Assembly: GCF_002564025.1 (NCBI RefSeq)
Contig: NZ_PDJH01000001.1
Coordinates: 620,001 to 684,000, forward strand
From: Flavimobilis soli
Lineage (GTDB): Bacteria; Actinomycetota; Actinomycetes; Actinomycetales; Cellulomonadaceae
DNA: 64,000 nt
Reading direction: 5' to 3'
Positions within the stretch are counted from its first letter, which is position 1. Each line of letters begins with the position of its first letter. Positions 44,386 through 59,030 of this stretch are shown one piece after another. Under the pieces are notes generated by a model. The model was not told the origin of the DNA. It saw nothing but the letters and a program-made list of their open reading frames with translations, and made no database searches. A program made the position numbers and the translations under genes.

Positions 44386-46005
44386 TCAGGCGCGGCGGAC
44401 CGTGGGCAGGCCGAGCGTGATCGGGCCCACCGAGGCGGGCGCGGCGCCGTGCGAGTGGTCGTCGCCGCCGAGCCCGAGACGGGCGCGCTCGCGAGCGACC
44501 CAGGCGTCGCCGGCGCGCGTGCGGCGCACCTCGTAGACGTCGTCGACCTCGCTGCGGTCCGCGACGAGGTGGTGCGGCGCCGTGCGGGTCACGCGCGTGA
44601 CGACGAGGTCGCCCGGCCGCGGCAGGCGCGGGTCGAGCTCCTCGGCGAGGCGGGCGTCCGCCGCGCCAGCGCCACCGCCGACGCGCGCCACGCCGTCGGG
44701 CAGCGCGACGTGCACGAGACGGTTGTCACGGGCGCGGCCCGTGACGCGGTGCGACGCGTCGTCCTTGCGCCCTGCGCCCTCGCCGACGAGCACCTCGACG
44801 GTGCGGCCGAGCTGGCGGGCGGACTCCTCCTCGCTGATCCGGTCCTGGAGCGCGACGAGGCGCTCGAAGCGCTCCTGGACGACCTCCTTCGGGAGCTGGT
44901 CCGGCAGGTCCGCCGCCGGCGTGCCCGGGCGCGGGGAGTACTGGAACGTGAACGCGTTCGTGAAGCGCGCAGCCTCGACGACGCGCAGCGTCTCGAGGAA
45001 GTCCTCCTCGGTCTCCCCCGGGAAACCGACGATGATGTCCGTGCTCACCGCGGCGTCGGGCAGCTGCGCGCGCACCTTGTCAAGGATCGCGAGGAACTTC
45101 TCCGAGCGGTACGAGCGCCGCATCGCGCGCAGGACCCGGTCCGAGCCGGACTGCAGCGGGAAGTGCAGCTGCGGCATGACGTTGTGCGTCTGCGCCATCG
45201 CGTCGATCACGTCGTCCGTGAAGGCTGCGGGGTGCGGGCTCGTGAAACGCACGCGCTCGAGCCCCTCGATCTGACCGCACGCGCGCAGCAGCTTCGCGAA
45301 CGCGCCGCGGTCGCCGAACTCGACGCCGTACGAGTTGACGTTCTGGCCGAGCAGCGTGACCTCGATCGCGCCCTGAGCGACCAGGGCCTCGACCTCGGCG
45401 AGCACCTGGCCCGGGCGACGGTCGCGCTCCTTGCCGCGCAGGTGCGGCACGATGCAGAAGGTGCACGTGTTGTTGCAGCCGACGCTGATCGACACCCAGC
45501 CCGCGTACACGGACTCGCGCCGCGTCGGGAGCGTCGACGGGAACACCTGAAGCGACTCGGCGATCTCGACCTGGGCCTTCTCGTTGTGGCGCGCCCGCTC
45601 GAGCAGGACCGGCAGGGCGTCGAGGTTGTGCGTGCCGAAGACGACGTCGACCCACGGCGCCCGCTCGACGATGCCCGCGCGGTCCTTCTGCGCGAGGCAG
45701 CCGCCGACGGCGATCTGCATGCCCGGGCGCGACCGCTTCATCTCGGCCAGCTGGCCGAGGTTGCCGTAGAGCTTGCTCGCCGCGTTCTCGCGGACGGCGC
45801 ACGTGTTGATGACGACGACGTCGGCGCGGCTCGCTGCCTCGTCCGCGGCGGACGCGCGCACGTAGCCGGCCTGTTCGAGCATCCCGGCCATGTGCTCGGA
45901 GTCGTGCACGTTCATCTGGCAGCCGAGGGTGCGCACGGCATAGGTGCGCACGTCGGCGGTCGCGTCGACGGCGGGCAGGACGGGGGTCTCGGTACGTGTG
46001 GACAT
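44386..46005 (-). CDS. miaB: tRNA-2-methylthio-N6-dimethylallyladenosine synthase
   Basis: 539 aa radical-SAM enzyme with two 4Fe-4S clusters that methylthiolates i6A37. N-terminal UPF0004 cysteines in [13 protein letters not shown] and GGCLAQ; radical-SAM motif [16 protein letters not shown]-terminal TRAM domain (about residues 385-465, [15 protein letters not shown]). ATG at 46005; a TAAACT -10 (46013-46018) lies 7 nt upstream. It is separated from miaA-dapF by the oppositely oriented YbjN pair. Confidence 0.96.
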   Translation of the reverse strand: MSTRTETPVLPAVDATADVRTYAVRTLGCQMNVHDSEHMAGMLEQAGYVRASAADEAASRADVVVINTCAVRENAASKLYGNLGQLAEMKRSRPGMQIAVGGCLAQKDRAGIVERAPWVDVVFGTHNLDALPVLLERARHNEKAQVEIAESLQVFPSTLPTRRESVYAGWVSISVGCNNTCTFCIVPHLRGKERDRRPGQVLAEVEALVAQGAIEVTLLGQNVNSYGVEFGDRGAFAKLLRACGQIEGLERVRFTSPHPAAFTDDVIDAMAQTHNVMPQLHFPLQSGSDRVLRAMRRSYRSEKFLAILDKVRAQLPDAAVSTDIIVGFPGETEEDFLETLRVVEAARFTNAFTFQYSPRPGTPAADLPDQLPKEVVQERFERLVALQDRISEEESARQLGRTVEVLVGEGAGRKDDASHRVTGRARDNRLVHVALPDGVARVGGGAGAADARLAEELDPRLPRPGDLVVTRVTRTAPHHLVADRSEVDDVYEVRRTRAGDAWVARERARLGLGGDDHSHGAAPASVGPITLGLPTVRRA

Positions 46006-46012
46006 CTCTCCC

Positions 46013-46018
46013 AGTTTA
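46013..46018 (-). promoter_or_regulatory. -10 element of miaB
   Basis: TAAACT (minus strand) lies 7 nt upstream of the miaB ATG, compatible with a leaderless or very short-leader transcript; GGGAGAG lies in between. Confidence 0.45.
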
Positions 46019-46143
46019 CGGCGCGCGGGACCCCCTCCCGGGCACGCCCGAGGCCTCACTGCCCATGGCACGAGACCTGCATCCATGACCCGATCGATAC
46101 CTTTTCGTGACCCGTTCGGGTGGCGCTCGTCACGCCCAGACCC

Positions 46144-46149
46144 TACGGT
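46144..46149 (+). promoter_or_regulatory. Leaderless -10 element of gluA
   Basis: TACGGT ends 6 nt before the ATG at 46156. AGGAA abuts the ATG too closely to act as a normal ribosome site, favouring a leaderless start. Confidence 0.5.
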
Positions 46150-46155
46150 CAGGAA

Positions 46156-46962
46156 ATGGTGGACAACAGCACAACACCGGCAAGTCGGCATGCATCCGGC
46201 ACTGACGGGCAGTCCCCGCGCGACTCCGCGCCGCTCGTCGAGCTGGTCGACGTCAACAAGCACTTCGGTGACCTCCACGTCCTGAAGGACATCAACCTCG
46301 AGGTCCGCCGTGGCGAGGTCGTCGTCATCATCGGCCCCTCAGGCTCCGGCAAGTCGACCCTGTGCCGCACGATCAATCGGCTCGAGACGATCGACTCCGG
46401 CACCATCCGCGTCGACGGCAAGGTCCTCCCCCAGGAAGGCAAGGAGCTCGCCCGTCTCCGCGCCGACGTCGGCATGGTCTTCCAGTCCTTCAACCTCTTC
46501 GCCCACCGGTCCGTCCTCGACAACGTGACCCTCGGCCCCGTCAAGGCCCGCGGCATCAAGAAGACCGACGCGGAGAAGCAGGCGCTCGCGCTCCTCGAGC
46601 GCGTCGGTGTGCAGAACCAGGCGCAGAAGCTCCCTGCCGCCCTCTCGGGCGGCCAGCAGCAACGCGTCGCGATCGCGCGCTCCCTCGCGATGAGCCCCAA
46701 GGTCATGCTCTTCGACGAGCCGACCTCCGCCCTCGACCCCGAGATGATCAACGAGGTCCTCGACGTCATGGTGGCCCTCGCGAAGGACGGCATGACGATG
46801 ATCGTCGTCACCCACGAGATGGGCTTCGCCCGGCGAGCAGCCGACCGCGTCGTCTTCATGGCCGACGGCCAGATCGCCGAAGAGGCGGACCCCGAGACGT
46901 TCTTCACGGCGCCCCGCACGGACCGCGCCCGCGACTTCCTGTCCAAGATCCTCACCCACTGA
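46156..46962 (+). CDS. gluA: Glutamate ABC transporter ATP-binding protein
   Basis: 268 aa polar-amino-acid importer ATPase. Walker [18 protein letters not shown]-loop [11 protein letters not shown], signature [15 protein letters not shown], Walker [16 protein letters not shown], switch His in VVTHEMGF. A Ser/Pro-rich N-terminal extension of about 27 residues precedes the ABC domain. First of four genes in order gluA-gluB-gluC-gluD, the conserved actinobacterial glutamate uptake operon; glutamate specificity is inferred from this order. Confidence 0.92.
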   Translation: MVDNSTTPASRHASGTDGQSPRDSAPLVELVDVNKHFGDLHVLKDINLEVRRGEVVVIIGPSGSGKSTLCRTINRLETIDSGTIRVDGKVLPQEGKELARLRADVGMVFQSFNLFAHRSVLDNVTLGPVKARGIKKTDAEKQALALLERVGVQNQAQKLPAALSGGQQQRVAIARSLAMSPKVMLFDEPTSALDPEMINEVLDVMVALAKDGMTMIVVTHEMGFARRAADRVVFMADGQIAEEADPETFFTAPRTDRARDFLSKILTH

Positions 46963-47006
46963 CCCCCGCCGCACCGCGGCGGGTGACGAGACCCTGGAGG
47001 AACACC

Positions 47007-47813
47007 ATGCGCACGAAGCTCATCGCGGCCGGGACGGCCGCAGCAGCCTTGGCAGCACTGCTCACCGGCTGCGGATCGTCCGACGACGACAAGCTCACGA
47101 TCGGCATCAAGTTCGACCAGCCGGGCCTCGGCCTGCGCAGCGGCTCGGAGTACAAGGGGTTCGACGTCGACGTCGCACGGTACGTCGCCAAGGAGCTGGG
47201 CTACGACGAGGACCAGATCGAGTTCAAGGAGACGCCCTCCCCTCAGCGCGAGAACATGCTCCAGTCCGGTCAGGTCGACATGATCTTCGCGACATACTCG
47301 ATCACGGACGCGCGCAAGGAGAAGGTCGCGTTCGCCGGCCCTTACTTCATCGCCGGCCAGGACCTCCTCGTCGCCGCCGACAACACCGACATCACCGGCC
47401 CCGACACCCTCGACGGCAAGAAGCTCTGCTCGGTCCAGGGCTCGACGTCGGCGCAGAAGGTCAAGGACGACTACTCGACGGGCGTCCAGCTCCAGGAGTT
47501 CGACACGTACTCCAAGTGCATCGAGCAGCTCGTCGCCGGCACGATCGACGCCGTGACGACCGACGACATCATCCTCGCGGGCTTCGCCGCCCAGGAGGCC
47601 AACGCCGGCAAGCTCAAGGTCGTCGGCAACCCGTTCTCCGAGGAGCAGTACGGCGTCGGCCTGCCGAAGGACAACGACACGTGCCAGAAGGTCAACGACG
47701 CGATCTCGAAGATGATCAGCGACGGTTCCTGGCAGAAGGCCGTGGACGCGAACACGGCGGAGGGCTACACCCCCAGCGCCGCGAACCCGCCGACCCCGGC
47801 CGCCTGCAGCTGA
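47007..47813 (+). CDS. gluB: Glutamate-binding lipoprotein
   Basis: 268 aa solute-binding lipoprotein. Signal peptide MRTKLIAAGTAAAALAALLT followed by the lipobox LTGC (Cys at about 22), to be cut by LspA. The SBP family 3 domain begins LTIGIKFDQPGLGL and contains YKGFDVDVARYVAKELGY. GGAGGAACACC precedes the ATG at 47007; 44 bp after gluA. Captures substrate outside the membrane for GluC/GluD. Confidence 0.93.
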   Translation: MRTKLIAAGTAAAALAALLTGCGSSDDDKLTIGIKFDQPGLGLRSGSEYKGFDVDVARYVAKELGYDEDQIEFKETPSPQRENMLQSGQVDMIFATYSITDARKEKVAFAGPYFIAGQDLLVAADNTDITGPDTLDGKKLCSVQGSTSAQKVKDDYSTGVQLQEFDTYSKCIEQLVAGTIDAVTTDDIILAGFAAQEANAGKLKVVGNPFSEEQYGVGLPKDNDTCQKVNDAISKMISDGSWQKAVDANTAEGYTPSAANPPTPAACS

Positions 47814-47871
47814 TCTCCCCCGGGTGGGCGCGGGGACGCGCCCACCCACCCTCTGACCGACAAGGTGATCG

Positions 47872-48573
47872 ATGACGACGCTCTCGACCGACGTCTCCTC
47901 GCTCTTCGCCCAGTACGACATCTTCGGGGCGTTCGCGATGACGCTCCGCCTGACCGGCATGGCACTGATCGGCTCGCTCGCGATCGGGACGGTGCTCGCC
48001 GTCATGCGGATCTCACCGATCCCGTCGCTGCAGCTCGGCGGCGCGATCTATGTCAACGTCGTCCGCAACACCCCGCTGACGCTCATCCTGGTCGCCTGCT
48101 CCCTCGGCCTGTATACGCAGCTCGGCATCGTGCTCGCGGACAGCTCGTCGTCGACATTCATCGTCGACAACAACATCCGCCTCGCCGTCCTCGGCCTGTC
48201 CGTCTACCACGCGTCGTTCGTGTGCGAGGCGCTGCGCTCCGGGGTGAACACGGTGCCGACCGGGCAGGCCGAGGCGGCCCGGTCGATCGGGTTGTCGTTC
48301 GGCCAGAGCCTGCGGCTCGTCATCCTCCCGCAGGCCTTCCGCGGGGCGATCGCCCCGCTCGGGAACGTCGTGATCGCGCTGACGAAGAACACGACGGTCG
48401 CCGCGACGATCGGCGTCGCCGAGGCGTCCTACGTCATGAAGGAGATGATCGAGTTCCGTCCGGACGTGATCTTCCTGGTGTTCGGGATCTTCGCGGTCGG
48501 CTTCGTCCTCATCGTGCTCCCCGTGGGCGTCTTCATGACCTGGTTGTCCCGACGAGTGGCGGTGACCCGATGA
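47872..48573 (+). CDS. gluC: Glutamate ABC transporter permease
   Basis: 233 aa with five or so transmembrane segments and the HisM-type coupling loop EAARSIGLSFGQSLRLVILPQAFR. VNVVRNTPLTLILVAC is the family N-terminal signature. Forms a heterodimer with GluD. The ATG at 47872 follows AAGGTGATCG. Confidence 0.92.
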   Translation: MTTLSTDVSSLFAQYDIFGAFAMTLRLTGMALIGSLAIGTVLAVMRISPIPSLQLGGAIYVNVVRNTPLTLILVACSLGLYTQLGIVLADSSSSTFIVDNNIRLAVLGLSVYHASFVCEALRSGVNTVPTGQAEAARSIGLSFGQSLRLVILPQAFRGAIAPLGNVVIALTKNTTVAATIGVAEASYVMKEMIEFRPDVIFLVFGIFAVGFVLIVLPVGVFMTWLSRRVAVTR

Positions 48574-49430
48574 ACGTGAACCCACTGTTCGACGCGCCCG
48601 GCCCCCGGACCAAGCGCGCCTTCCGCGTCGCGAACGTCGTCGCGCTCCTGCTCCTGCTCGGCGGCCTCGCGTGGGTCGTCCTCGTGCTCGAGCGCCGCGG
48701 CCAGCTGACGGCGGCGAAGTGGGAGCCGTTCCTGACGTCCGACGTGTGGTCCGACTACCTGCTGCCAGGCATCGGCGGCACGCTCGGGGCCGCCGCGTGG
48801 TCCGTCGTCTTCGCGGGGATCTTCGGCGTCGTGTTCGGCCTCGGACGGTTGTCGCAGAGCCGCGTCCTGCGGGGCGTGAGCGGCGCGATCGTGGAGTTCT
48901 TCCGCGCGGTGCCCGTCCTGCTGATGATGGTCTTCGTCTACCAGCTGCTGATCGTGTACCGCCTTGTCCCGTCCGACCGCCTCGCGCTGACGGCGGTCGT
49001 GACGGCGCTGACGCTCTACAACGGCTCCGTCGTCGCCGAGCTGGTCCGCTCGGGCGTGCTGTCCCTGCCGAAGGGGCAGCGGGAGGCCGGGCTGTCGGTC
49101 GGCATGACGCACGGTCAGACCTTGCGCAGCGTGCTGCTGCCTCAGGGCATCACGGCGATGCTGCCGGCGCTCGTGAGCCAGCTCGTCGTGGTGGTCAAGG
49201 ACTCGGCGCTCGGGTACCTGATCAGCTATGCGGAGCTCTTGCGCCAGGCGGAGTACGTGGCGACGAACTTCTCGAACTACATCCCTGCCGTGATGGTGAT
49301 CGCGGCGATCTTCATCACGATCAACTTCGCCCTCTCGGCGGTCGCGGACCGGCTGGCGCGTCGCTTGCGGTCCCGGACGTCGGGGCGTCTGGCTCCTCAG
49401 GCCCCGGGACTGGTGACCAGCACGAAGTGA
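48570..49430 (+). CDS. gluD: Glutamate ABC transporter permease
   Basis: 286 aa second permease, longer at both ends. FFRAVPVLLMMVFVYQL and the coupling loop EAGLSVGMTHGQTLRSVLLPQG mark the family. ATG at 48570 overlaps the gluC stop (ATGA). Convergent with rny, 31 bp away. Confidence 0.92.
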   Translation: MNVNPLFDAPGPRTKRAFRVANVVALLLLLGGLAWVVLVLERRGQLTAAKWEPFLTSDVWSDYLLPGIGGTLGAAAWSVVFAGIFGVVFGLGRLSQSRVLRGVSGAIVEFFRAVPVLLMMVFVYQLLIVYRLVPSDRLALTAVVTALTLYNGSVVAELVRSGVLSLPKGQREAGLSVGMTHGQTLRSVLLPQGITAMLPALVSQLVVVVKDSALGYLISYAELLRQAEYVATNFSNYIPAVMVIAAIFITINFALSAVADRLARRLRSRTSGRLAPQAPGLVTSTK

Positions 49431-49461
49431 CGGTGCGCCGGCTCAGTCGGCGGTCGTCCGA

Positions 49462-50940
49462 TCAGCCAGCGGTCGCGCGGGCGCGCAGCTCGCGAACGAC
49501 GGTCACCGTGACCTGACCGAGGACGAGGTCGCGGTCGGCGATGTCGCGGGCGATCTGGTCCGCGAGCCCGCTCAGCGCGGAGTCGGGCACGGCGCCGGGC
49601 TCGACGACGACGCGCACCTCGTGCCCGGACGCCATGACGATGACCTTCGAGACACCGGGCACCCCGCTGACGTGCTTCTCGAGCTCTTCCATGCGGCGCA
49701 CGAAGGCGTTCGGGTCCTCACGCCGTGCGCCTGGGCGTGCGGCGGAGATCGCGTCGGCGATCTGCACGATCACGGCTTCGATGCTCTCGGTCGGCACCTC
49801 GTCGTGGTGCGCGGCGATCGCGTTGACCACGACGGGGCTCTCGCCGTGCTGTGCTGCGAGGCGCGCCCCCTCGGCGGCGTGCGTCCCGGCCTCGGGGCGC
49901 GTGACGCCCTTGCCGATGTCGTGGAGGAACCCGGCGCGTCGGGCGCTCTCGACGTCGGCTCCGACGTCGGCGGCGACAGACGCCGCGATCAGGGCGGTCT
50001 CGACGAGGTGCTCCTGGACGTTCTGGCCGGCGGACGCCCGGTAGGCGAGCTGGCCGACGACCGTGAGGAGCTCGGGCGGCAGGCCGCGTACGCCGGCGTC
50101 CTGCGCGGCGGCGAGGCCGCTCGCCTGCACGCGTTCCGCGGTCTCGCGGGTCGCCTCGGCGACGGCCGTCTCGATGCGGTCGAGGTTGACCCGCCCGTCG
50201 GCGACAAGCCGTTCGAGAGCGACACGGGCGACCTCGCGGCGCTCCGCGTCGAAGCAGGACAGCACGACGTCGTCGGACTGGTCGTCGACGATCATGGTCA
50301 CGCCGGTCAGCGCTTCGAACGCGCGGATGTTGCGGCCGTCCTTGCCGATGACCGGTCCCTTGAGGTCGGGTGACGGGAGCGGGACGACGGAAACGGCCGC
50401 CTGGGTGCTCGTGGGCAGTGCGAGGCGGCCGACGGCGTCGACGATGATGCGTCGCGCCCGGGACTCGGAGTCCTTGCGGACCTGTTCCTCGTGGCGACGC
50501 GCCTTGTCGAGCGCCTCCTGGCGGGCGTCGTCGACGAGGCGGCGCACGAGCCGTTCGTGGGCATCGCTGACGGTGAGCCCGGCGGTCTCGGCGAGCTGCT
50601 GATCGATCTGACGCTCGAGCGCGACGAGACGCCGGCGCTCGAGCTCGGCCTGCTCGCGGAGCGCATCGAGCTCGGCCCGCTCGGTCTCGAGGCGGGACGC
50701 GGTCCCAGCGAGCCGCTGCTTCTCGACCTCGACACCGCGCTCTCGCTCGGTGACACGCTCGTCGCGGCTGGCGACGTCCTTGGCCTGTGAGGTCACCGCC
50801 TCGCGGACGGAGGCGGCATACTCGCGCGCCTGCTCACGGACCGCTTCGGCCTCGCGGCGGGCGACGAGGACGAGGAGAAGTGCGACGAGACAGGCGCCGA
50901 GCAGGACGAGAAGCAGGAAGCTCGTCTCGGCCGTTCCCAT
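49462..50940 (-). CDS. rny: Ribonuclease Y
   Basis: 492 aa membrane-anchored endoribonuclease. N-terminal transmembrane helix (FLLLVLLGACLVALLLVLVA), long coiled coil (about residues 30-165), KH domain with GPVIGKDGRNIRAFEALTG, then the HD domain with HLVETALIAASVA and GFLHDIGKG (HD dyad) and AIAAHHDEVPTES. It suggests mRNA turnover with RNase Y as a main player. ATG at 50940 after GAGGGAGGGCC. It follows recX after 89 bp and may be in the recA-recX transcript. Confidence 0.94.
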   Translation of the reverse strand: MGTAETSFLLLVLLGACLVALLLVLVARREAEAVREQAREYAASVREAVTSQAKDVASRDERVTERERGVEVEKQRLAGTASRLETERAELDALREQAELERRRLVALERQIDQQLAETAGLTVSDAHERLVRRLVDDARQEALDKARRHEEQVRKDSESRARRIIVDAVGRLALPTSTQAAVSVVPLPSPDLKGPVIGKDGRNIRAFEALTGVTMIVDDQSDDVVLSCFDAERREVARVALERLVADGRVNLDRIETAVAEATRETAERVQASGLAAAQDAGVRGLPPELLTVVGQLAYRASAGQNVQEHLVETALIAASVAADVGADVESARRAGFLHDIGKGVTRPEAGTHAAEGARLAAQHGESPVVVNAIAAHHDEVPTESIEAVIVQIADAISAARPGARREDPNAFVRRMEELEKHVSGVPGVSKVIVMASGHEVRVVVEPGAVPDSALSGLADQIARDIADRDLVLGQVTVTVVRELRARATAG

Positions 50941-51029
50941 GGCCCTCCCTCATCGTGCGATCCCTGACCTGACGTGCCCATCCTTTCAAACGGACGCGAC
51001 CTGTGACGACCGTGTCCCGCGTGTCGGCG

Positions 51030-51569
51030 TCAGTCCTCGTCCTCGACGATCTCACGGATCACCTGCATGGCCACGCTCGACGAGTAGCCCTTGCGTCCGA
51101 GGAAGCCTGCGAGCCGTCGGCGGCGCGTGTCCGCGGGGAGCGCCGTCATCCTGGCCGCTCGCGTCGCGGCGATACGTCGTGCGGCGTCGAGCTCGGCGTC
51201 GTCGTCGACCTGGTCGAGCGCCTCACGCGCGACCGTCTCGTCGATGCCCTTCGTCCTCAGCTCGGCTGCGAGAGCCCGGCGGGACAGCCCGCGCTCCGCG
51301 AAACGGGTGCGGACGAGCGTCTGTGCGTACTGCACGTCGTCGATCAGCCCGACCTCTTCGAAGCGGTCGAGCACCTCGTCGGCGATCTCGGGGTCGACGT
51401 CGCGGTCGGCGAGCCCTTGAGCGAGGCGTGAGCGGCTCTTCGCGGACGCGGTCAGGGCGCGCAGCACGTACTCGCGGGCACGCTCGCGTTCTTCCTCCGG
51501 GTCCGGTGCGGCCGAGGTGACGCCCTCCGGCTCAGGGGCGCCCGCCCACGGATCCTCCTGCGCACGCAC
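51030..51569 (-). CDS. recX: RecA regulator RecX
   Basis: 179 aa, three-helix RecX repeats: SRSRLAQGLADRDVDPEIADEVLDRFEEVGLIDD, QTLVRTRFAERGLSRRALAAELRTKGI and the C-terminal RRRRLAGFLGRKGYSSSVAMQVIREIV region. RecX limits RecA filament activity. GTG at 51569, 50 bp after the recA stop, without a strong ribosome site; the N-terminal 30 acidic residues are not conserved, so a later start is possible. Confidence 0.92.
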   Translation of the reverse strand: MRAQEDPWAGAPEPEGVTSAAPDPEEERERAREYVLRALTASAKSRSRLAQGLADRDVDPEIADEVLDRFEEVGLIDDVQYAQTLVRTRFAERGLSRRALAAELRTKGIDETVAREALDQVDDDAELDAARRIAATRAARMTALPADTRRRRLAGFLGRKGYSSSVAMQVIREIVEDED

Positions 51570-51619
51570 GGACGCGCCGCCCCGGCGTGCGGGGCGACGC
51601 GTCTGTGCGGGCGGGCGCG

Positions 51620-52720
51620 TCAGAAGTCGACCTTCTTGCTCTTCGACGCCTTGGTGGCCTTCGCGGCTGGCGCGTCGGCGACCGTGTCGCCCGGAGCGTC
51701 AGCAGCGGCCGGCTCTTCGGTGCTGGGCACGATGCCGAGCTTCTCGAGGATGCGACGCTCGATGTCGGCGGCGAGCTCGGGGTTGTCCCGGAGGAACGAG
51801 CGGGCGTTCTCCTTGCCCTGGCCGAGCTGGTCGCCGTCGCACGTGAACCACGAGCCGGACTTGCGCACGATGCCGTGCTCGACGCCGAGGTCGATCAGGC
51901 TGCCCTCGCGCGAGATGCCGACGCCGTAGAGGATGTCGAACTCCGCCTGCTTGAAGGGCGGCGCCATCTTGTTCTTGACGACCTTGACGCGAGTGCGGTT
52001 GCCGACGGCGTCGGTGCCCTCCTTGAGGGTCTCGATGCGGCGGATGTCGAGGCGCACGGACGAGTAGAACTTGAGCGCCTTGCCACCGGTCGTCGTCTCG
52101 GGCGTGCCGAAGAACACGCCGATCTTCTCGCGGAGCTGGTTGATGAAGATCGCGGTCGTGCCCGAGGAGCTCAGAGCACCCGTGATCTTGCGGAGGGCCT
52201 GCGACATGAGGCGGGCCTGGAGGCCGACGTGGCTGTCACCCATCTCGCCCTCGATCTCGGCCTTGGGGACGAGCGCCGCGACGGAGTCGATCACGATGAT
52301 GTCGATCGCACCCGAGCGGATGAGCATGTCCATGATCTCGAGGGCCTGCTCCCCCGTGTCCGGCTGCGAGACGAGCAGCGCGTCCGTGTCGACGCCGAGC
52401 TTGCGCGCGTAGACCGGGTCGAGCGCGTGCTCCGCGTCGATGAACGCGGCGATGCCGCCTGCGCGCTGGGCGTTGGCGACGGCGTGCAGCGCGACGGTCG
52501 TCTTTCCCGAGGACTCGGGGCCGTAGATCTCGACGATGCGGCCGCGCGGGAGACCGCCGATGCCGAGCGCGACGTCGAGCGCGATGGAACCGGTCGGGAT
52601 GACCTCGACAGCGGGACGGTTGTCGTCACCGAGACGCATCACCGAGCCCTTGCCGAACTGGCGGTCGATCTGGCTGAGCGCTGCTTCGAGCGCCTTCTCG
52701 CGGTCAGCGGTAGCTGCCAT
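51620..52720 (-). CDS. recA: Recombinase RecA
   Basis: 366 aa strand-exchange protein and LexA coprotease. Walker [16 protein letters not shown] (about residue 67), Walker [24 protein letters not shown]2 region [16 protein letters not shown]; the C-terminal tail is Ala/Lys/Asp-rich. The ATG at 52720 follows AGAGGTGACAGCC; an in-frame extension to 52810 would cross the LexA-independent promoter. No intein. Confidence 0.98.
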   Translation of the reverse strand: MAATADREKALEAALSQIDRQFGKGSVMRLGDDNRPAVEVIPTGSIALDVALGIGGLPRGRIVEIYGPESSGKTTVALHAVANAQRAGGIAAFIDAEHALDPVYARKLGVDTDALLVSQPDTGEQALEIMDMLIRSGAIDIIVIDSVAALVPKAEIEGEMGDSHVGLQARLMSQALRKITGALSSSGTTAIFINQLREKIGVFFGTPETTTGGKALKFYSSVRLDIRRIETLKEGTDAVGNRTRVKVVKNKMAPPFKQAEFDILYGVGISREGSLIDLGVEHGIVRKSGSWFTCDGDQLGQGKENARSFLRDNPELAADIERRILEKLGIVPSTEEPAAADAPGDTVADAPAAKATKASKSKKVDF

Positions 52721-52787
52721 GGCTGTCACCTCTGTGCTCGGGCGACCTGCTGGCCGCGCGTCTTCGGTCGTGCGTGATGTCGTGCCG

Positions 52788-52809
52788 ACACTAGGACCGA
52801 CCTCTGACA
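52788..52809 (-). promoter_or_regulatory. LexA-independent recA promoter (RecA-NDp/PafBC motif)
   Basis: On the minus strand TGTCAGAG (52802-52809), 8 bp, TAGTGT (52788-52793) matches the RecA-NDp pattern TGTCRGYG-N8-TANNNT at all but one fixed position. The predicted start is about 60 nt before recA. In mycobacteria this motif is used by the activator PafBC. Confidence 0.75.
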
Positions 52810-52869
52810 CCGTCGCAGGACGGGGTGGTGCCGGTGCGTCCCGAGACGTGCCGACGTCTCTGGGGACAG

Positions 52870-52898
52870 ACGATACCGAACATCTGTTCGAGAGGCGA
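52870..52898 (-). promoter_or_regulatory. SOS promoter of recA with LexA box
   Basis: LexA box CCGAACATCTGTTCGA (52876-52891, one mismatch in the outer arm) fills the spacer upstream of a TATCGT -10 (52870-52875, minus strand). The -35 (TCGCCT, 52893-52898) is weak. It lies just past the DUF3046 stop, 150 bp before recA. Confidence 0.85.
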
Positions 52899-52927
52899 CG
52901 GGGTTCTCCCCCGGCGTGTCGCGAGGC

Positions 52928-53161
52928 TCAACGACGCGGTGGCGCCTGCCGGTGCGGGTCCGTACCCCAGCGCTTGCCCTCCGGGACGGTCATCGCGTCG
53001 CACAGCGCGTGCCAGACGACCCGCGGCTCCTCGCCGTCGTCGAGGGCCTGGACCGCCGTCCGGTCATGGAGCGCGGGCAGCACCTGGTCGCCCGTGATCG
53101 AACGCCCGTAGGCGCGGCCGAAGACGTCGTCGACCAGGTCCCAGAACTCGCGGTAGCGCAC
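52928..53161 (-). CDS. DUF3046 protein
   Basis: 77 aa. The sequence RYREFWDLVDDVFGRAYGRS and RVVWHALCDAMTVPEGKRWG is the DUF3046 pattern found just upstream of recA in actinobacteria. GTG at 53161, with another GTG one codon earlier. The function is unknown; the constant position beside recA suggests a DNA-repair link but may be only synteny. Confidence 0.85.
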   Translation of the reverse strand: MRYREFWDLVDDVFGRAYGRSITGDQVLPALHDRTAVQALDDGEEPRVVWHALCDAMTVPEGKRWGTDPHRQAPPRR

Positions 53162-53201
53162 CACCCAAGCCTGCCACGCGTCGAGGACGCCGCCATGCCG
53201 C

Positions 53202-53223
53202 TGTCGGTGGTGAAGGACACAAT
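53202..53223 (+). promoter_or_regulatory. RecA-NDp/PafBC-like promoter of lhr
   Basis: TGTCGGTG (53202-53209), 8 bp, CACAAT (53218-53223), then 7 nt to ATG 53231. It matches the TGTCRGYG-N8 part of the motif perfectly; the -10 has CACAAT in place of TANNNT. It implies a leaderless, damage-inducible lhr-nei transcript. Confidence 0.65.
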
Positions 53224-53230
53224 GGCCTGC

Positions 53231-58205
<4,975 letters not shown>

Positions 58206-58213
<8 letters not shown>

Positions 58214-58997
58214 GGGCGACGTCCTGCGCCTCACCGCCGCCCGGCTCCACCAGGCCTTCGCCGGGAGCACTCTCACGCGTGTCGACCTGCGCTGGCCCGG
58301 GGTCGACGACGCGACGCTCCTCGGAGCGGTCGTCACCGAGGTCGTCGCGTACGGCAAGCACCTGCTCGTACGGACGGACCACGGCTGGACCCTCAGGACG
58401 CACCTGCGCATGGAGGGATCGTGGCGCGTCGCCCGGACCGGCTCCGCCCAGGCGCGCGGCAGGTCGCCGTACGTCCGGGCGGTCCTCGGCAACGACACCT
58501 GGACGGCGATCGGCCACCGCCTGGGGATGCTCGACGTCGTCCGCACCCGCGACGAGCACGTCCTGATCGGGCATCTCGGCCCTGACCTGCTCGACGACGA
58601 CCTCGTCGTCGACGTCGACCTCGTGCGCGAGCACCTTCTCGGAGACCGACCGCAGACCCCGGTCGCCGAGGCTCTCCTCGACCAGACCCGGGTCGCGGGC
58701 ATCGGCACCCTCTACGCCTCGGACAGCCTCTTCGTCACGCGCGTGCACCCGTGGACGCCGCTCGCCGCGATACCCGAAGATCGGCTCGTGCTCGTCCTCG
58801 CGACGGCTCAGGACCTCATGCGCAGAGCGGTCGCCGAGGGGCTGGGCGCCAGGAAGAAGCTGGTCCACGCACGCACAGGGCGGCCGTGCGTGCGCTGCGG
58901 CACGGCGATCACCGTGCGACAGGCCCGCAGGCCGCCCTACGAACGTCCGATCTTCTTCTGCCCGCAGTGTCAGAGCGAGCAGGCTCGGTGGGCCTGA
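58206..58997 (+). CDS. nei: Fpg/Nei family DNA glycosylase (endonuclease VIII)
   Basis: 263 aa base-excision glycosylase/AP lyase for oxidised bases. The GTG at 58206 makes the mature N-terminus Pro2-Glu3 (VPEGD), the catalytic pair; in-frame codons two residues earlier would bury it and are rejected. LRMEGSWRV, the H2TH region DQTRVAGIGTLYASDSLF, and a C-terminal zinc finger (CVRCGTAI, CPQCQ) are present. Translationally coupled to lhr, an arrangement also known in mycobacteria. Confidence 0.95.
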
Positions 58998-59011
58998 CGG
59001 CCGCACCGGTA

Positions 59012-59030
59012 CGGTCGGCTCAGCCGACCG
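59012..59030. terminator. Hairpin between nei and clgR
   Basis: CGGTCGGCT, one base, AGCCGACCG: a perfect inverted repeat at the convergent 3' ends. It overlaps the clgR stop codon (59020-59022). Probably a shared terminator. Confidence 0.6.

Noticed and set aside
46156..49430. gluABCD as a horizontally acquired insertion between repair genes
   Set aside because: Base composition matches the flanks, no mobile-element traces or target duplications are visible, and a glutamate operon near recA/recX and miaB is common in actinobacteria.
53222..53230. ATG at 53222 as the lhr start
   Set aside because: It overlaps the CACAAT -10 element; the ATG at 53231 is at the right distance for a leaderless start and begins a more typical sequence.
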